Shown: positions 1 through 8,760, counted from the first letter of the stretch. The stretch: DNA of 64,000 bases from Castellaniella ginsengisoli (GCF_039523235.1 NZ_BAAAEX010000009.1); one strand, 5' to 3'. Made by a program: numbers and translations. The notes: generated by a model from the sequence alone, not told the origin.

Positions 1-531
1 CAGACGCGCGGCGGCCAGCATGGCGGCCAGCAGGCGGCCCTGGTCGCCCTGGAACGGCCGGCCGCTGGTGTCGTCCTCCATGCCGGGCTGCTCACCGATG
101 ATCAGATAATGCGGCCGCCCGGACCGGCCCGCCCCAGGCACCGCCAGGGCGCGCTGCGCGTGCCTGCCGCACAGGCTGCAGGCCGACACCGCCGCGTCCA
201 GCGCGGCCAGGTCCGGACACTCTGCCGGCGCGGCGCCCTTGATCGCCGGGGCCGGCGGCTGCGCCAATCCGGCCGGGGCGCGCACGCGCGCCAGGCCGGG
301 ATGGGTTGAGACACGCGATTCCGGCGGGACGCCCGGCGGGGTTTCCGCACCGGGGGCGGCCGCCGGCGCCGCACCGGCCTGCGCGGGGGCCTGGGATCGG
401 GCGGCGGCCGGATCCGCGGCGGCGGGCGTCTCCGCCCCCGCCTCCGGTCGCGCCGCGAGCCAATGGGTGTCCAGGCCGATTTCGGCCAGCCAGGCGATCT
501 GGCCCGGACGCAGCAGGGCGCGCGGCTTCAT
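1..531 (-). CDS. Uracil-DNA glycosylase, family 4-like (partial, 3' end outside window)
   Basis: The frame reads leftwards from an ATG at 531 and runs off the window start, so only the N-terminal 177 residues are seen. It contains a CSLC pair followed by the motif GEQPGMEDD and then GRPFQGDQGRLL, which match the Fe-S cysteines and motif 1 of family-4 (thermophile-type) uracil-DNA glycosylases; these remove uracil from DNA in base excision repair. Between the first 30 residues and the catalytic core lies a roughly 75-residue Ala/Pro-rich linker of low complexity. Its ATG overlaps the stop of the upstream tsaB-rimI gene (ATGA), so the two are probably co-transcribed. The remaining cluster cysteines and the HxSP-type motif lie outside the window. 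Confidence 0.85.
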   Translation of the reverse strand, partial: MKPRALLRPGQIAWLAEIGLDTHWLAARPEAGAETPAAADPAAARSQAPAQAGAAPAAAPGAETPPGVPPESRVSTHPGLARVRAPAGLAQPPAPAIKGAAPAECPDLAALDAAVSACSLCGRHAQRALAVPGAGRSGRPHYLIIGEQPGMEDDTSGRPFQGDQGRLLAAMLAAARL

Positions 532-1766
532 GCGGCGTCCGCCGCCAGGGTCAGGGTCATGATCCAGGCATCCTCGCGCCCCTGGAGCGCCGGATAATAG
601 CCGCGCCGCAGCCCGACCTGCACAAAGCCATGCTGGCGGTAGAAAGCGATGGCCTGCCCGTTGCTGGGGCGGACCTCGAGCGTGAGGGCCGTCAACCCGG
701 TCTGGCGGCAATGATCGATGCAACGGCGCAGCAGATGCGCGCCCACGCCCTGGCGCTGCGCGTCGGGGCGCACGCCGATCACCAGCAGATGCACGATATC
801 CGGCGCGTCCATCACCAGGGCGAAGCCAAGCATCGCCCCCATGCGGCGCACCACCCAGCCGCGGTAGCCGGCCGCCAGGCCGTCGGCGAAATTCTTGCGG
901 GTCCAGGGAAAAGACTGCACCCGGCTCTCGATGGCGGCGACCTCGTCGACGTCCGCAGGCATCATGTCGTGCAGGGTCAGCGCCGCCGCATCCACCTGAG
1001 GATTGCCTCCCAGGCCGCCGGCGCGCTCGACTGTGGTGTAGGCGACCTTGTCGCGCACATAGGCGGGCGAGGCCTGGGCGGCGTCCACGGCCCGCCCGGC
1101 GCTCCAGGCCCGCTGCGCCAGCCGGGCGATGGTGCCGGCCTGGGCATGCGCGGATTGCGGCGCCGCCGCCGCAATCCGCCCGCCCAGGGCTTCGAGTTCG
1201 CCGTCCAGGCCGGGAAAGGCTGCGAGCGCATCGCCATGGGCCGTCCAGCCGCCCCCCGCCTGCATCCCCCACCCGGCCGACTCGCGGCCGGCCCAGGCCG
1301 CCACGTCGGCGCGGGCCAGCAGCGCCGGCGCCTGAAGCGTCGTCCAGTCCGCGCCGGCGGCCCGGTAGACGGCGGCGTAGACCTCATTCATGCGCGCGTC
1401 CTGCAGCACGACGTGAACACCCGTGGGATCCTCGCCGGCGCCTTGGCAGGCCACCGCGCACAGGGAATCCACCGGCAGCACGGGAATATCGAGCGCCACG
1501 GCCAGACCCTGGGCGACGCCGCAGGCCACGCGCAGCCCCGTGAACCCGCCAGGCCCCTGGCCGAAGGCCACCGCCGTCAGCTCGCCGCGACCCAGGCCGG
1601 CCTGCGCCAGCAAGTCTTGCGCCATGGGGAGGATGCGTTCGGCGTGCGCGGCGCGGCCCTCATGCATGGCCGTGCGCAGCCGTGTCCGGCCGCCTGTCCG
1701 GGACAGCAGCGCGACACCGCATAAAGTGCTTGATGTTTCAAACGCGAGAATGTGAAAATCGTCCAT
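528..1766 (-). CDS. tsaB-rimI: TsaB-RimI fusion protein
   Basis: A 412-residue protein with two domains. Residues 1-246 are TsaB (YeaZ), an ASKHA-fold partner of TsaD in making the t6A modification at position 37 of ANN-decoding tRNAs; the LAFETSS start and GQGPGGFTGLR segment are typical. Residues 262-412 are a GNAT N-acetyltransferase like RimI, which acetylates the N-terminal alanine of ribosomal protein S18; the acetyl-CoA loop is visible as VRPDAQRQGVGAHLL and the tail as NGQAIAFYRQHGF. In many bacteria these are separate adjacent genes; here a single continuous frame joins them through a short Gly/Asn linker. It is followed, with a stop/start overlap, by the uracil-DNA glycosylase gene. 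Confidence 0.93.
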   Translation of the reverse strand: MDDFHILAFETSSTLCGVALLSRTGGRTRLRTAMHEGRAAHAERILPMAQDLLAQAGLGRGELTAVAFGQGPGGFTGLRVACGVAQGLAVALDIPVLPVDSLCAVACQGAGEDPTGVHVVLQDARMNEVYAAVYRAAGADWTTLQAPALLARADVAAWAGRESAGWGMQAGGGWTAHGDALAAFPGLDGELEALGGRIAAAAPQSAHAQAGTIARLAQRAWSAGRAVDAAQASPAYVRDKVAYTTVERAGGLGGNPQVDAAALTLHDMMPADVDEVAAIESRVQSFPWTRKNFADGLAAGYRGWVVRRMGAMLGFALVMDAPDIVHLLVIGVRPDAQRQGVGAHLLRRCIDHCRQTGLTALTLEVRPSNGQAIAFYRQHGFVQVGLRRGYYPALQGREDAWIMTLTLAADAA

Positions 1767-1893
1767 GGCCCCGACATTTTAAAGGAGCGGCATCAGGAAG
1801 CTCTTTATTTCCAAAACAAAGACCAAACGCTTATTGTGTAATTTGTTGTGATAAGCGCTGGCTCCCCATTCCCGACCCTGTTACATTTTCCGC

Positions 1894-2628
1894 ATGAACA
1901 CGCAAACCCAGACCCTCACCCGCAAGATCCTCATCGTCGACGATGATCCCAGGCTGCGCGATCTGCTGCGCCGTTATCTGTCCGAACAGGGCTTCAATGT
2001 CTACGTCGCCGAAGATGCCAAAGAAATGGCCAAACTCTGGCAGCGGGAACATTTCGACCTCCTGGTGCTGGATTTGATGCTGCCCGGAGAAGACGGCCTG
2101 TCCATCTGTCGCCGCCTGCGGGGCAGCCACGACAATACGCCCATCATCATGCTGACCGCCAAGGCCGAGGAAATCGACCGCATCGTCGGCCTGGAAATGG
2201 GGGCGGACGACTACCTCACCAAGCCATTCAATCCGCGCGAGTTGCTGGCCCGGGTTAATGCCATCCTGCGCCGCCGGGGCACCGAGGAACACCCCGGCGC
2301 GCCCAGCCAGGAAAACGAATCCGTGGAATTCGGCCCCTACGTGCTGAATCTATCCACCCGCACCCTGACGCGCAACGGCGAGGCCGTGCCCATTACCACC
2401 GGCGAATTCTCGGTGCTCAAGGTCTTCGCGCGCCATCCCAAAGTCCCGCTGTCGCGCGACAAGCTCATGGAGCTGGCCCGGGGCCGCGAATACGAGGCAT
2501 TCGACCGCAGCCTGGACGTCCAGATCTCGCGCCTGCGCAAGCTGATCGAGCCCAATCCTTCCAAACCGGTCTTCATCCAGACGGTCTGGGGGCTGGGTTA
2601 CGTCTTCGTGCCCGACGGCGGCCAGTAA
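1894..2628 (+). CDS. ompR: OmpR-family response regulator OmpR
   Basis: A 244-residue regulator with a receiver domain (residues 11-125; acidic pocket D16-D18, phospho-acceptor D60 in LLVLDLMLPG, conserved K110) and a winged-helix DNA-binding domain (about 140-240) ending in the usual TVWGLGYVF. It would be phosphorylated by the sensor kinase encoded 48 nt downstream and control outer-membrane and osmotic genes; whether it regulates the porins at 50-53 kb cannot be told from the sequence. The pair is divergent from tsaB-rimI across a 127-nt AT-richer region that probably holds both promoters. Confidence 0.95.
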   Translation: MNTQTQTLTRKILIVDDDPRLRDLLRRYLSEQGFNVYVAEDAKEMAKLWQREHFDLLVLDLMLPGEDGLSICRRLRGSHDNTPIIMLTAKAEEIDRIVGLEMGADDYLTKPFNPRELLARVNAILRRRGTEEHPGAPSQENESVEFGPYVLNLSTRTLTRNGEAVPITTGEFSVLKVFARHPKVPLSRDKLMELARGREYEAFDRSLDVQISRLRKLIEPNPSKPVFIQTVWGLGYVFVPDGGQ

Positions 2629-2676
2629 CCTCCTTTTCCGACCGTGGGCCATGCGCCCGTCGGCGGGCCAGGCACC

Positions 2677-4110
2677 ATGACTTTCCTGAAAAGGCTCCGG
2701 CATGGCATCCGGCCCCGGCTGCGGCTGGGGCTGTTCAGCCGTTCCTTCCTGCTGATCGCCTTCCTGATGCTGGTCAGCCTCGGGGCATGGCTGCAAATCG
2801 TCTTCAACATCGAAGAAGGCCCCCGGGCCTCCCAGCTCGCTCAGCGGGTCGCCACCACAGTCAGCATCACGCGCTCGGCCCTGATTTATGCGCCGCCGCC
2901 CGTGCGCCCATCCCTGCTGCTGGATCTGGCCACCCAGGAAAGCCTGCGCGTCCAGCCCCGCGAGCCTTCCGACGTACTCGAGCCGCTGCCCCACACCGAC
3001 TACTGGACGCACGTCTCCGCCGGGATCCGCAACCGGCTGGGCAGCCAGACGGCCATCATGTGGTCCGTGAATCAGGCGCCCGGCATCTGGATCAGCTTCC
3101 ACATCAACGAGGATATGTACTGGCTGGTCTTCGACCGCGACCAACTGCGCCTGACCACCGGCACGGAATGGCTGGGGTGGGTGGCGGCCTCGCTCATGCT
3201 GGCGCTGCTGGGCGCGGCCATCAGCGTGCGATTCATCAACCAGCCGCTGGCCCAACTGGCCAAGGTCGCCCAGCAACTGGCGCGCGGGGAAACACCCACG
3301 CCACTGCCCGAAAAGGGGCCGGTCGAAATCCGCGACATGAACATCGCCTTCAACCGGATGGCGCGCGACCTGCGCCAGAACGAGGCCGACCGGGAGATCA
3401 TGCTGGCGGGGATTTCCCATGATCTGCGCACCCCCCTGGCGCGGATCCGCCTGGAAATCGAGATGAGCCACATGACCGACGAGGCCCGCCAGGCCATCGA
3501 CGAGGACCTGGCCCAGATCAACCACAGCATCGGCCAATTGATGGAATACGCCCGTCCGGCGGGCCAGGTGCCGGAGACCGGCGTCGACGTGTCACGCGCG
3601 CTGCGAGATCTGTTCGAGCGCGAGCGCAGCCACACGGAATCCCTGGGCGGCGAACTCGAAGCCAGCATCGAAGCCGGCCTGCAGGCGCGCATCAGCGCCA
3701 ACGACATCAAGCGCATCGTCAGCAACCTGATCGAAAACGCCCGGCGCTACGGCCGCAGCGCCAGCGACGGGCGCGCGCGCATCAAGCTGATCGCCTACCA
3801 GAGCGGCAACCAGTTGACCATCGAAGTCCGCGACCAGGGCATCGGCATCCCCGCGACGGACATCCAGCGATTGCTGCGGCCTTTTGCGCGCGGTGAATCC
3901 GCCCGCACCGGGGTCAGCGGCGCCGGCCTGGGGCTGTCCATCGTCGAGCGGCTGCTGGGCCAGGTGGGCGGCAAATTCACCCTGGCGTCCAATACCCCGC
4001 GAGGCCTGCTGGCGCGCATCGAAATCCCCTTGGCCAAATCCCCGGGACAGGATTTGAAACGGCGCAACCGCGCCGCCCGCAGCGCTTTGCCGGGCGGACC
4101 CATAGCGTAG
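2677..4110 (+). CDS. envZ: Sensor histidine kinase EnvZ
   Basis: A 477-residue inner-membrane histidine kinase. There is one membrane segment near residues 20-40, a periplasmic sensor region of roughly 120 residues, a second membrane segment near 165-185, a HAMP region, the phosphorylation site H248 in GISHDLRTPLARIRLE, and an ATPase domain with the N box (NLIENARRYG), G1 (DQGIGIP) and G2 (GAGLGLSIV). It autophosphorylates and transfers phosphate to OmpR. A GTG at 2644 would add eleven residues (MGHAPVGGPGT) in front; the ATG at 2677 gives the normal EnvZ N-terminus of short basic stretch then membrane helix, so that start was chosen. Confidence 0.94.
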   Translation: MTFLKRLRHGIRPRLRLGLFSRSFLLIAFLMLVSLGAWLQIVFNIEEGPRASQLAQRVATTVSITRSALIYAPPPVRPSLLLDLATQESLRVQPREPSDVLEPLPHTDYWTHVSAGIRNRLGSQTAIMWSVNQAPGIWISFHINEDMYWLVFDRDQLRLTTGTEWLGWVAASLMLALLGAAISVRFINQPLAQLAKVAQQLARGETPTPLPEKGPVEIRDMNIAFNRMARDLRQNEADREIMLAGISHDLRTPLARIRLEIEMSHMTDEARQAIDEDLAQINHSIGQLMEYARPAGQVPETGVDVSRALRDLFERERSHTESLGGELEASIEAGLQARISANDIKRIVSNLIENARRYGRSASDGRARIKLIAYQSGNQLTIEVRDQGIGIPATDIQRLLRPFARGESARTGVSGAGLGLSIVERLLGQVGGKFTLASNTPRGLLARIEIPLAKSPGQDLKRRNRAARSALPGGPIA

Positions 4111-4155
4111 AATGAGATGGCGGCCGCGATGGCCGTACTCATCTCAGGAGCCCCG

Positions 4156-4704
4156 ATGAAAACCATAGGCGACAAGCTCGAGGCCTTCCGCGTCACCGGC
4201 GTCAAACCCGGATTCAATCAGCACGAGGAAAACGGCGTCTCGGCCTTCGAGGACATCACCGAATCATCCTTCCCCGGCAAATGGAAGGTGATCTACTTCT
4301 ACCCCAAGGACTTCACCCAGGTCTGCCCGACCGAGATCATCGGCTTCAACGCCCTGGCCGATGCATTCGAGGAACGCGGCGCCGTGCTGATGGGCGGCTC
4401 GACCGACAACGAATACGTCAAGCTCGCCTGGCGGCGCGACAACCCCGAACTGGGCAAGCTCAACCACTATCAGTTCAGCGATACGGCCGGCGCGCTGGTC
4501 GATCCGCTGGGAATCCGGGACAAATCCGAGGGCGTCGCCTTTCGCGCCACCTTCATCGTCGATCCGGACAACATCATCCAGCACGTATCGGTCAACAATT
4601 TCAACGTGGGCCGCAGCCCCGAGGAAACCCTGCGCGTACTGGATGCGCTGCTGACCGAAGGCCTGTGCGCCTGCAACCGCCCCGTGGGCGGCGGCACCCT
4701 GTAG
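4156..4704 (+). CDS. ahpC: Peroxiredoxin, AhpC type
   Basis: A 182-residue thiol peroxidase that reduces hydrogen peroxide and organic hydroperoxides in the cytoplasm. The peroxidatic cysteine is C57 in FTQVCPTE. The C-terminus ends in LCACNRPVGGGTL with cysteines at 171 and 173, an arrangement like the three-cysteine AhpC of Mycobacterium, which uses AhpD as its reductant. No ahpD lies next to it here; the following gene is ispF on the other strand. The start ATG at 4156 has an AGGAG sequence 8 nt upstream; an earlier in-frame ATG at 4117 would add 13 residues without an obvious ribosome site. Confidence 0.93.
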   Translation: MKTIGDKLEAFRVTGVKPGFNQHEENGVSAFEDITESSFPGKWKVIYFYPKDFTQVCPTEIIGFNALADAFEERGAVLMGGSTDNEYVKLAWRRDNPELGKLNHYQFSDTAGALVDPLGIRDKSEGVAFRATFIVDPDNIIQHVSVNNFNVGRSPEETLRVLDALLTEGLCACNRPVGGGTL

Positions 4705-4773
4705 CACGCCCCACGCCCGCAGCGGGCGGGCCGCCCCGGCAAGGCAGGCATGAAATGATCCGCGAAGATCACC

Positions 4774-5274
4774 TCACGCCTGTCTTGCGGACGCCAGCAG
4801 CGCCACGGCGCTGGCCGCGATGCCTTCGCTCCGCCCCAGATAGCCCAGGCCTTCATTGGTTTTGGCCTTGACGTTGACCAGCGCCGCATCGATTCCGAGG
4901 TCGCCGGCGATGCACGCCGCCATGGCCGCCGCGTGCGGCGCAATCTTGGGCGCCTGGGCATGCACCGTGGCGTCCACATTGACCACGGCCCAACCCGCCT
5001 CCCGGGCCAGGCGAGCGGCTTCCCGCAGGAACAGGCGGCTGTCGGCCCCGGCCCAGCGAGGATCGCGGTCTGAAAAATGACGGCCGATATCGCCCAGCCC
5101 CGCTCCCCCCAGGACCGCATCGGTCACTGCGTGCAGCAGCACATCCGCGTCCGAATGGCCGGCCAGACCCCGCTCATAGGGAATGCGCACGCCGCCAATG
5201 ATGAGGGGACGGCCCTCGACCAGGACGTGCAGGTCGTGGCCCTGGCCGATACGGAAAGGAAAGAGAGAAGTCAT
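4774..5274 (-). CDS. ispF: 2-C-methyl-D-erythritol 2,4-cyclodiphosphate synthase IspF
   Basis: A 166-residue enzyme of the MEP isoprenoid pathway that cyclises CDP-ME-2-phosphate to ME-2,4-cyclodiphosphate with release of CMP. The zinc ligands are visible as D14 and H16 (GHDLH) and H48 (HSDADVLLHAV), and the family signature VNVKAKTNEGLG is present near the C-terminus. Length is normal for the family. It lies just downstream of ispD on the same strand with a 25-nt gap, the usual ispDF pairing. It is convergent with ahpC. Confidence 0.96.
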   Translation of the reverse strand: MTSLFPFRIGQGHDLHVLVEGRPLIIGGVRIPYERGLAGHSDADVLLHAVTDAVLGGAGLGDIGRHFSDRDPRWAGADSRLFLREAARLAREAGWAVVNVDATVHAQAPKIAPHAAAMAACIAGDLGIDAALVNVKAKTNEGLGYLGRSEGIAASAVALLASARQA

Positions 5275-5299
5275 GGTGGCGGCTCCAGAGCAATGCCGT

Positions 5300-6028
5300 T
5301 CAGCGGCCCGGCGGCTGGCGGCGCGCCGCCAGCCGGTCCTCGAACCAGTCGAAATCTTCCGGCCAGGTCAGCTTGTCGTTGGCGCGCGCGCCGCGCACGA
5401 GCAGCGGCGCGGGCGCCGAAGCGGCGGCCAGTTCGACCGCCGAGGCCTCGTCGGTCACGCGGGGGTCGCCCGCGCACGCCTCCAGCGCCGAACGCAGCGT
5501 GCCTGCGCGAAACATCTGCGGCGTCTGCGCCAGCCACAGGCCTTCGCGCGGCAGCGTTCGCGCCACGCAAGCCTCCTGGTCCGCCCCGCCGGCGGACTGC
5601 TTGACCGTATCGGCCACCGGCAGCGCCAGCAGCCCGCCCCGGCCGCGCGACAAGCAGGCGTCGATCAGGCGCCCCAGGGCCTCGGCCGGCAGGCCCGGCC
5701 GGGCGGCATCATGCACCAGCACCCAGACGGCGTCAGCCACGTCCGCATCCCGTAGGGCGGCGCGCACGGTCTCGGCCCGCGTCGGGCCGCCGCAGGCGCG
5801 CCAGACCGTGCGCGGCAAGCCGGACAGCGCGGCGTGCACCCAGGGATCGCCCGGCGCCACCGCGACCCGCACCTGAGCGACGCGGGCGTCGGCCAGCAAC
5901 GCGCGCACGGTCCGGCGCAGCATGGGCTCACCATCCAGGTCTCGATACTGCTTGGGCCGGCCGTCCGCACTGCCGGCGCGCGCGCCGATGCCGGCGGCGG
6001 GCACCAGGGCGATCAGGGTGTCGTTCAT
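5300..6028 (-). CDS. ispD: 2-C-methyl-D-erythritol 4-phosphate cytidylyltransferase IspD
   Basis: A 242-residue nucleotidyltransferase that joins CTP and MEP to form CDP-ME in the MEP pathway. The nucleotide-binding start ALVPAAGIGAR, the PKQY motif and VHDAARPG are all present. The ATG at 6028 gives the normal N-terminus MNDTLIALVPAAG; an upstream ATG at 6136 would add 36 unrelated residues and run back through the region that carries the eda control element, so it was rejected. The gene precedes ispF and is divergent from eda. Confidence 0.95.
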   Translation of the reverse strand: MNDTLIALVPAAGIGARAGSADGRPKQYRDLDGEPMLRRTVRALLADARVAQVRVAVAPGDPWVHAALSGLPRTVWRACGGPTRAETVRAALRDADVADAVWVLVHDAARPGLPAEALGRLIDACLSRGRGGLLALPVADTVKQSAGGADQEACVARTLPREGLWLAQTPQMFRAGTLRSALEACAGDPRVTDEASAVELAAASAPAPLLVRGARANDKLTWPEDFDWFEDRLAARRQPPGR

Positions 6029-6134
6029 GAGGGGCGATTTTAGCCCACGGGCGGATGCGCCCCGGGATGCTCGCATTGCCAGAAAAGTAGCCAAACAATC
6101 AAAATCGCCGCATATCGATGATTTCTTCTTTCGC

Positions 6135-6151
6135 ATGTAGAATGACTACAT
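6135..6151. promoter_or_regulatory. Probable HexR operator upstream of eda
   Basis: A perfect dyad ATGTAG-AATGA-CTACAT (6-bp arms, 5-nt spacer) lies 34 nt before the eda start codon. The same architecture (GTAG-N5-CTAC core) recurs in the edd/hexR intergenic region. HexR of other proteobacteria binds a TGTA...TACA-type palindrome at central-carbon genes including edd and eda. The assignment to HexR is inferred from this co-occurrence with the hexR gene. Confidence 0.7.
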
Positions 6152-6184
6152 TCTCATTTTCTTGGCGCCGCGCCTTCCGATCCC

Positions 6185-6811
6185 ATGAACGCTCTCGAAC
6201 TGATCGAACTCAGCCCGGTCATGCCCGTCATCGTGGTCCGCGATCCGGACACGGCCGTGGACCTGGCCCGCTCACTGGTCGCGGGCGGGATCCGCACCCT
6301 GGAAATCACCCTGCGTTCGGCGGCCGCGCTCGAAGCGATCACCGCCATCCAGAACCAGGTGCCCGACGCCGTGGTCGGCGTGGGCACCGTGCGCACACCG
6401 CAACAACTGGACGCCGCCCTGCGCGCCGGCGCCCGCTTCGCCATCAGCCCGGGCCTGACCGAAGAGCTGGCCGGCGCCGCGCGCGCCTCGGGCATCCCGT
6501 TCCTGCCGGGCGTCGCCACGGCTTCCGAGGCGATGCGCGCGGCGGAACTGGGCTTCCTGGTGCAGAAACTGTTCCCGGCCGAAGCGGTGGGGGGCGCGGC
6601 GCTGCTGCGCGCCTGGCACGGCCCCCTGCCCGACCTGATCTTCTGCCCCACCGGGGGCATTCACGCGGGCAATGCCGCCCAATACCTGGCGCTGCCCAAC
6701 GTCGGCTGCGTCGGCGGATCATGGCTCACGCCCGCCGCCGCCATCGAAGCCCGGCAATGGGACGCCATCACCACCCTGGCCCGCGAGGCCTGCGCGCTCG
6801 CGGCGGGCTGA
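6185..6811 (+). CDS. eda: KDPG aldolase Eda
   Basis: A 208-residue class I aldolase that splits 2-keto-3-deoxy-6-phosphogluconate into pyruvate and glyceraldehyde 3-phosphate, the last step of the Entner-Doudoroff pathway. The catalytic residues are visible: E40 in TLEITLR and the Schiff-base lysine K127 in LVQKLFPAE; PTGGI forms the phosphate-binding loop. It stands alone rather than in an edd-eda operon; the edd gene is 7 kb away, with the 2-ketogluconate genes between. A HexR-type dyad precedes it. It is convergent with kguD. Confidence 0.96.
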   Translation: MNALELIELSPVMPVIVVRDPDTAVDLARSLVAGGIRTLEITLRSAAALEAITAIQNQVPDAVVGVGTVRTPQQLDAALRAGARFAISPGLTEELAGAARASGIPFLPGVATASEAMRAAELGFLVQKLFPAEAVGGAALLRAWHGPLPDLIFCPTGGIHAGNAAQYLALPNVGCVGGSWLTPAAAIEARQWDAITTLAREACALAAG

Positions 6812-6813
6812 CG

Positions 6814-6839
6814 CACCGCGCGCGTTCGCCCGCGCGGTG
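6814..6839. terminator. Inverted repeat between convergent eda and kguD
   Basis: CACCGCGCG and CGCGCGGTG form a 9-bp perfect stem with an 8-nt loop in the 30-nt gap between the two stop codons. There is no T-run on either side, so it is a candidate bidirectional terminator rather than a textbook one. Confidence 0.45.
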
Positions 6840-6841
6840 GA

Positions 6842-7813
6842 TCAGGCAGGCTTGTAGGCGGCCGGGGGCGTCTCGCCCCGCAATACGCTCAACAGATTAT
6901 CGACCGCCAAGGCGGCCATGGCCGCGCGCGTCTCGTGCGTCGCCGAACCGATGTGCGGCAGCGCCAGGATGCGCGGATGACCGCGCAGCGGCGAGTCCTG
7001 CGGCAAAGGCTCGACATCGAACACATCCAGCCCGGCGCCGCGCAGGCGGCCGCCCGCCAGAGCGTCCAACAGGGCGCGCTCCTGGACGATGGGACCGCGC
7101 GCGCCGTTGATCAGAATCGCGCCGGGCTTCATGCGGGCAAAGGCCTCGGGCCCGATCAGGCCGCGCGTCTCTTCGGTCAGCGGCAGCACCAGCACGACAA
7201 AATCGGCGCATGCCAGCAGTTCGTCCAGTCCGACGGCCCGCGCCTTGCCGGGCGGCAGGCCGCTGTCGACGGAACGGCGGGCATGGTAGACCACCGGCAT
7301 GTCGAAGCCGAGGGCCGCCCGGCGGGCCAGCGACCGGCCGATGCGGCCGTAGCCGACGATGCCCAGCGTCTTGCCGTGCACATCCCAACCGTACTCTTCG
7401 GGGCCGACATTGCGCACCCAGCGCCCTTGGCGTACCAGATCCGCCATATCGCACAGCCGGCGGCTGGTGGCCAGGATCATGCCGAACAGCAGATCCGCCA
7501 CGGATTCAGTCAGCACGCCGGGGGTGTGGCACAGCACGATGCCGCGTTCGCGCAGGGCCGCCAGCGGATAGGCATCCACGCCGACCGACACGCTGGACAC
7601 CACTTTCAAGGCGGGCGCCCGGTCCAGCAGCGCCGCGTCCAGGCGGAAGCTGGAGCCGATCATGCCCTGGACCCGGCCCAGCGCGTCGAAGAAGGCCTCG
7701 CGCTGATCCTCCCGGCGGGGATCGGCCCGGATGACCTCGTGCTCCGCAAGAATGCGCGCCAGTTGCGGTTCGGGCAGATCGCGATAGACGAGAACGGTTT
7801 GCCGCGACATCAC
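6842..7813 (-). CDS. kguD: 2-keto-6-phosphogluconate reductase KguD (D-2-hydroxyacid dehydrogenase family)
   Basis: A 323-residue NAD(P)-dependent D-2-hydroxyacid dehydrogenase. The Rossmann motif GIVGYGRIGRS is at 151-161 and the catalytic triad is R239 (NGARG), E268 (FDVEP) and H287 (LPHIGSAT). In the kgu pathway this enzyme reduces 2-keto-6-phosphogluconate to 6-phosphogluconate, feeding Edd. The family alone would also allow glyoxylate/hydroxypyruvate reductase; the assignment rests on its place as last gene of an operon with a kguE-like isomerase and a kguK-like sugar kinase. Its start overlaps the kguK stop by 4 nt. Confidence 0.85.
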   Translation of the reverse strand: MMSRQTVLVYRDLPEPQLARILAEHEVIRADPRREDQREAFFDALGRVQGMIGSSFRLDAALLDRAPALKVVSSVSVGVDAYPLAALRERGIVLCHTPGVLTESVADLLFGMILATSRRLCDMADLVRQGRWVRNVGPEEYGWDVHGKTLGIVGYGRIGRSLARRAALGFDMPVVYHARRSVDSGLPPGKARAVGLDELLACADFVVLVLPLTEETRGLIGPEAFARMKPGAILINGARGPIVQERALLDALAGGRLRGAGLDVFDVEPLPQDSPLRGHPRILALPHIGSATHETRAAMAALAVDNLLSVLRGETPPAAYKPA

Positions 7814-8760
7814 AGCCCCGCCAGCCGCAGCAAGGTCCGCGTGGGGAGGCCTTCGGTATCGCCCTGGACCTGCACCGCGCGCGCGCCGATCCAGGCGCCG
7901 CGCACCACGGCGCGTTCGAGCGGCAGGCCTTCGAGCAGGCCGCTGATCACCCCCACGGCAAAACCGTCGCCCGCCCCCACGGTATCGACGACCCGCTCGA
8001 CCGGACTGGCCGGCACGTAGCCGCTGTGGGCGCCGTCATCGTAGTACGCCCCGTCCAGGCCGAGCTTGACGACCACCAGGCGCGCGCCCAGGTCGCGATA
8101 GAAGCGCGCGATGGCCTCGGGCGTCTGCGCGCCGGTCAGCAGGCGGCCTTCCTCCAGCCCCGGAAGCACCCAGTCCGCCAGGGCGGCCAGCTCGTGGATG
8201 CCCGCGCGCATGGCTTCGGTAGAGGGCCACAGCGTGGGCCTAAGATTCGGATCGAAAGAGACGGTCTTGCCGGCCTCGCGCATCAAACGCATGGTCATGC
8301 GCGAGACCTGGAAGCTGTCGGCCGACACCGCCGCGAACACGCCAGTGGCATGCAGGTGGCGCGCGGACAGCAGCCACGCCCGGTCCACGTCCTCGGGCCG
8401 CATGCGGCTGGCGGCCGAACCGGCCCGGTGGTATTCGACCGGAGGATCGCTGCCGTCCATGACCCGGCCCTTGAACAGCATGCCGGTGCGCTCGCCCGGC
8501 ACCAGGTGCACCCGTGAGCAGTCCACCCCCTCGCCGCGCAGGCTGTCGAGCAGATAGCGCCCCATGGAGTCCTGCCCCAGGCGGCTGCCCCAGCCGACCC
8601 GCAGCCCCAACCGGGCCAGCCCGATGGCGACATTGGTCTCGGCGCCGGCCGTGTTCTTGTGGAAAATCTCGACCTTCTCCAGCGGCCCAGGCTGCCCGGC
8701 CACCAGCATCGTCATCGCCTCGCCCAGCGTCACGACGTCCAGCGGATCACTCTCTGTCAT
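7810..8760 (-). CDS. kguK: 2-ketogluconate kinase KguK (PfkB/ribokinase family)
   Basis: A 316-residue PfkB-type sugar kinase. The substrate-side glycine-rich stretch is NTAGAETNVAIGLARLG and the C-terminal signature is DTVGAGDGFAVG with catalytic D265. It would phosphorylate 2-ketogluconate to 2-keto-6-phosphogluconate in the cytoplasm. By family alone 2-keto-3-deoxygluconate kinase (KdgK) is an alternative, but the flanking kguE and kguD homologues and the PtxS operator point to 2-ketogluconate. It overlaps kguE upstream by 14 nt and kguD downstream by 4 nt, which implies translational coupling. Confidence 0.83.
   Translation of the reverse strand: MTESDPLDVVTLGEAMTMLVAGQPGPLEKVEIFHKNTAGAETNVAIGLARLGLRVGWGSRLGQDSMGRYLLDSLRGEGVDCSRVHLVPGERTGMLFKGRVMDGSDPPVEYHRAGSAASRMRPEDVDRAWLLSARHLHATGVFAAVSADSFQVSRMTMRLMREAGKTVSFDPNLRPTLWPSTEAMRAGIHELAALADWVLPGLEEGRLLTGAQTPEAIARFYRDLGARLVVVKLGLDGAYYDDGAHSGYVPASPVERVVDTVGAGDGFAVGVISGLLEGLPLERAVVRGAWIGARAVQVQGDTEGLPTRTLLRLAGL

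Noticed and set aside
4708..4745. GC-rich self-complementary stretch between ahpC and ispF
   Set aside because: The stem around GCCCGCAGCGGGC has almost no loop and no T-run; not strong enough to call a terminator.
6029..6136. Longer IspD with 36 extra N-terminal residues
   Set aside because: No homology in the extra part, and it would run over the eda upstream region; the ATG at 6028 fits the family.
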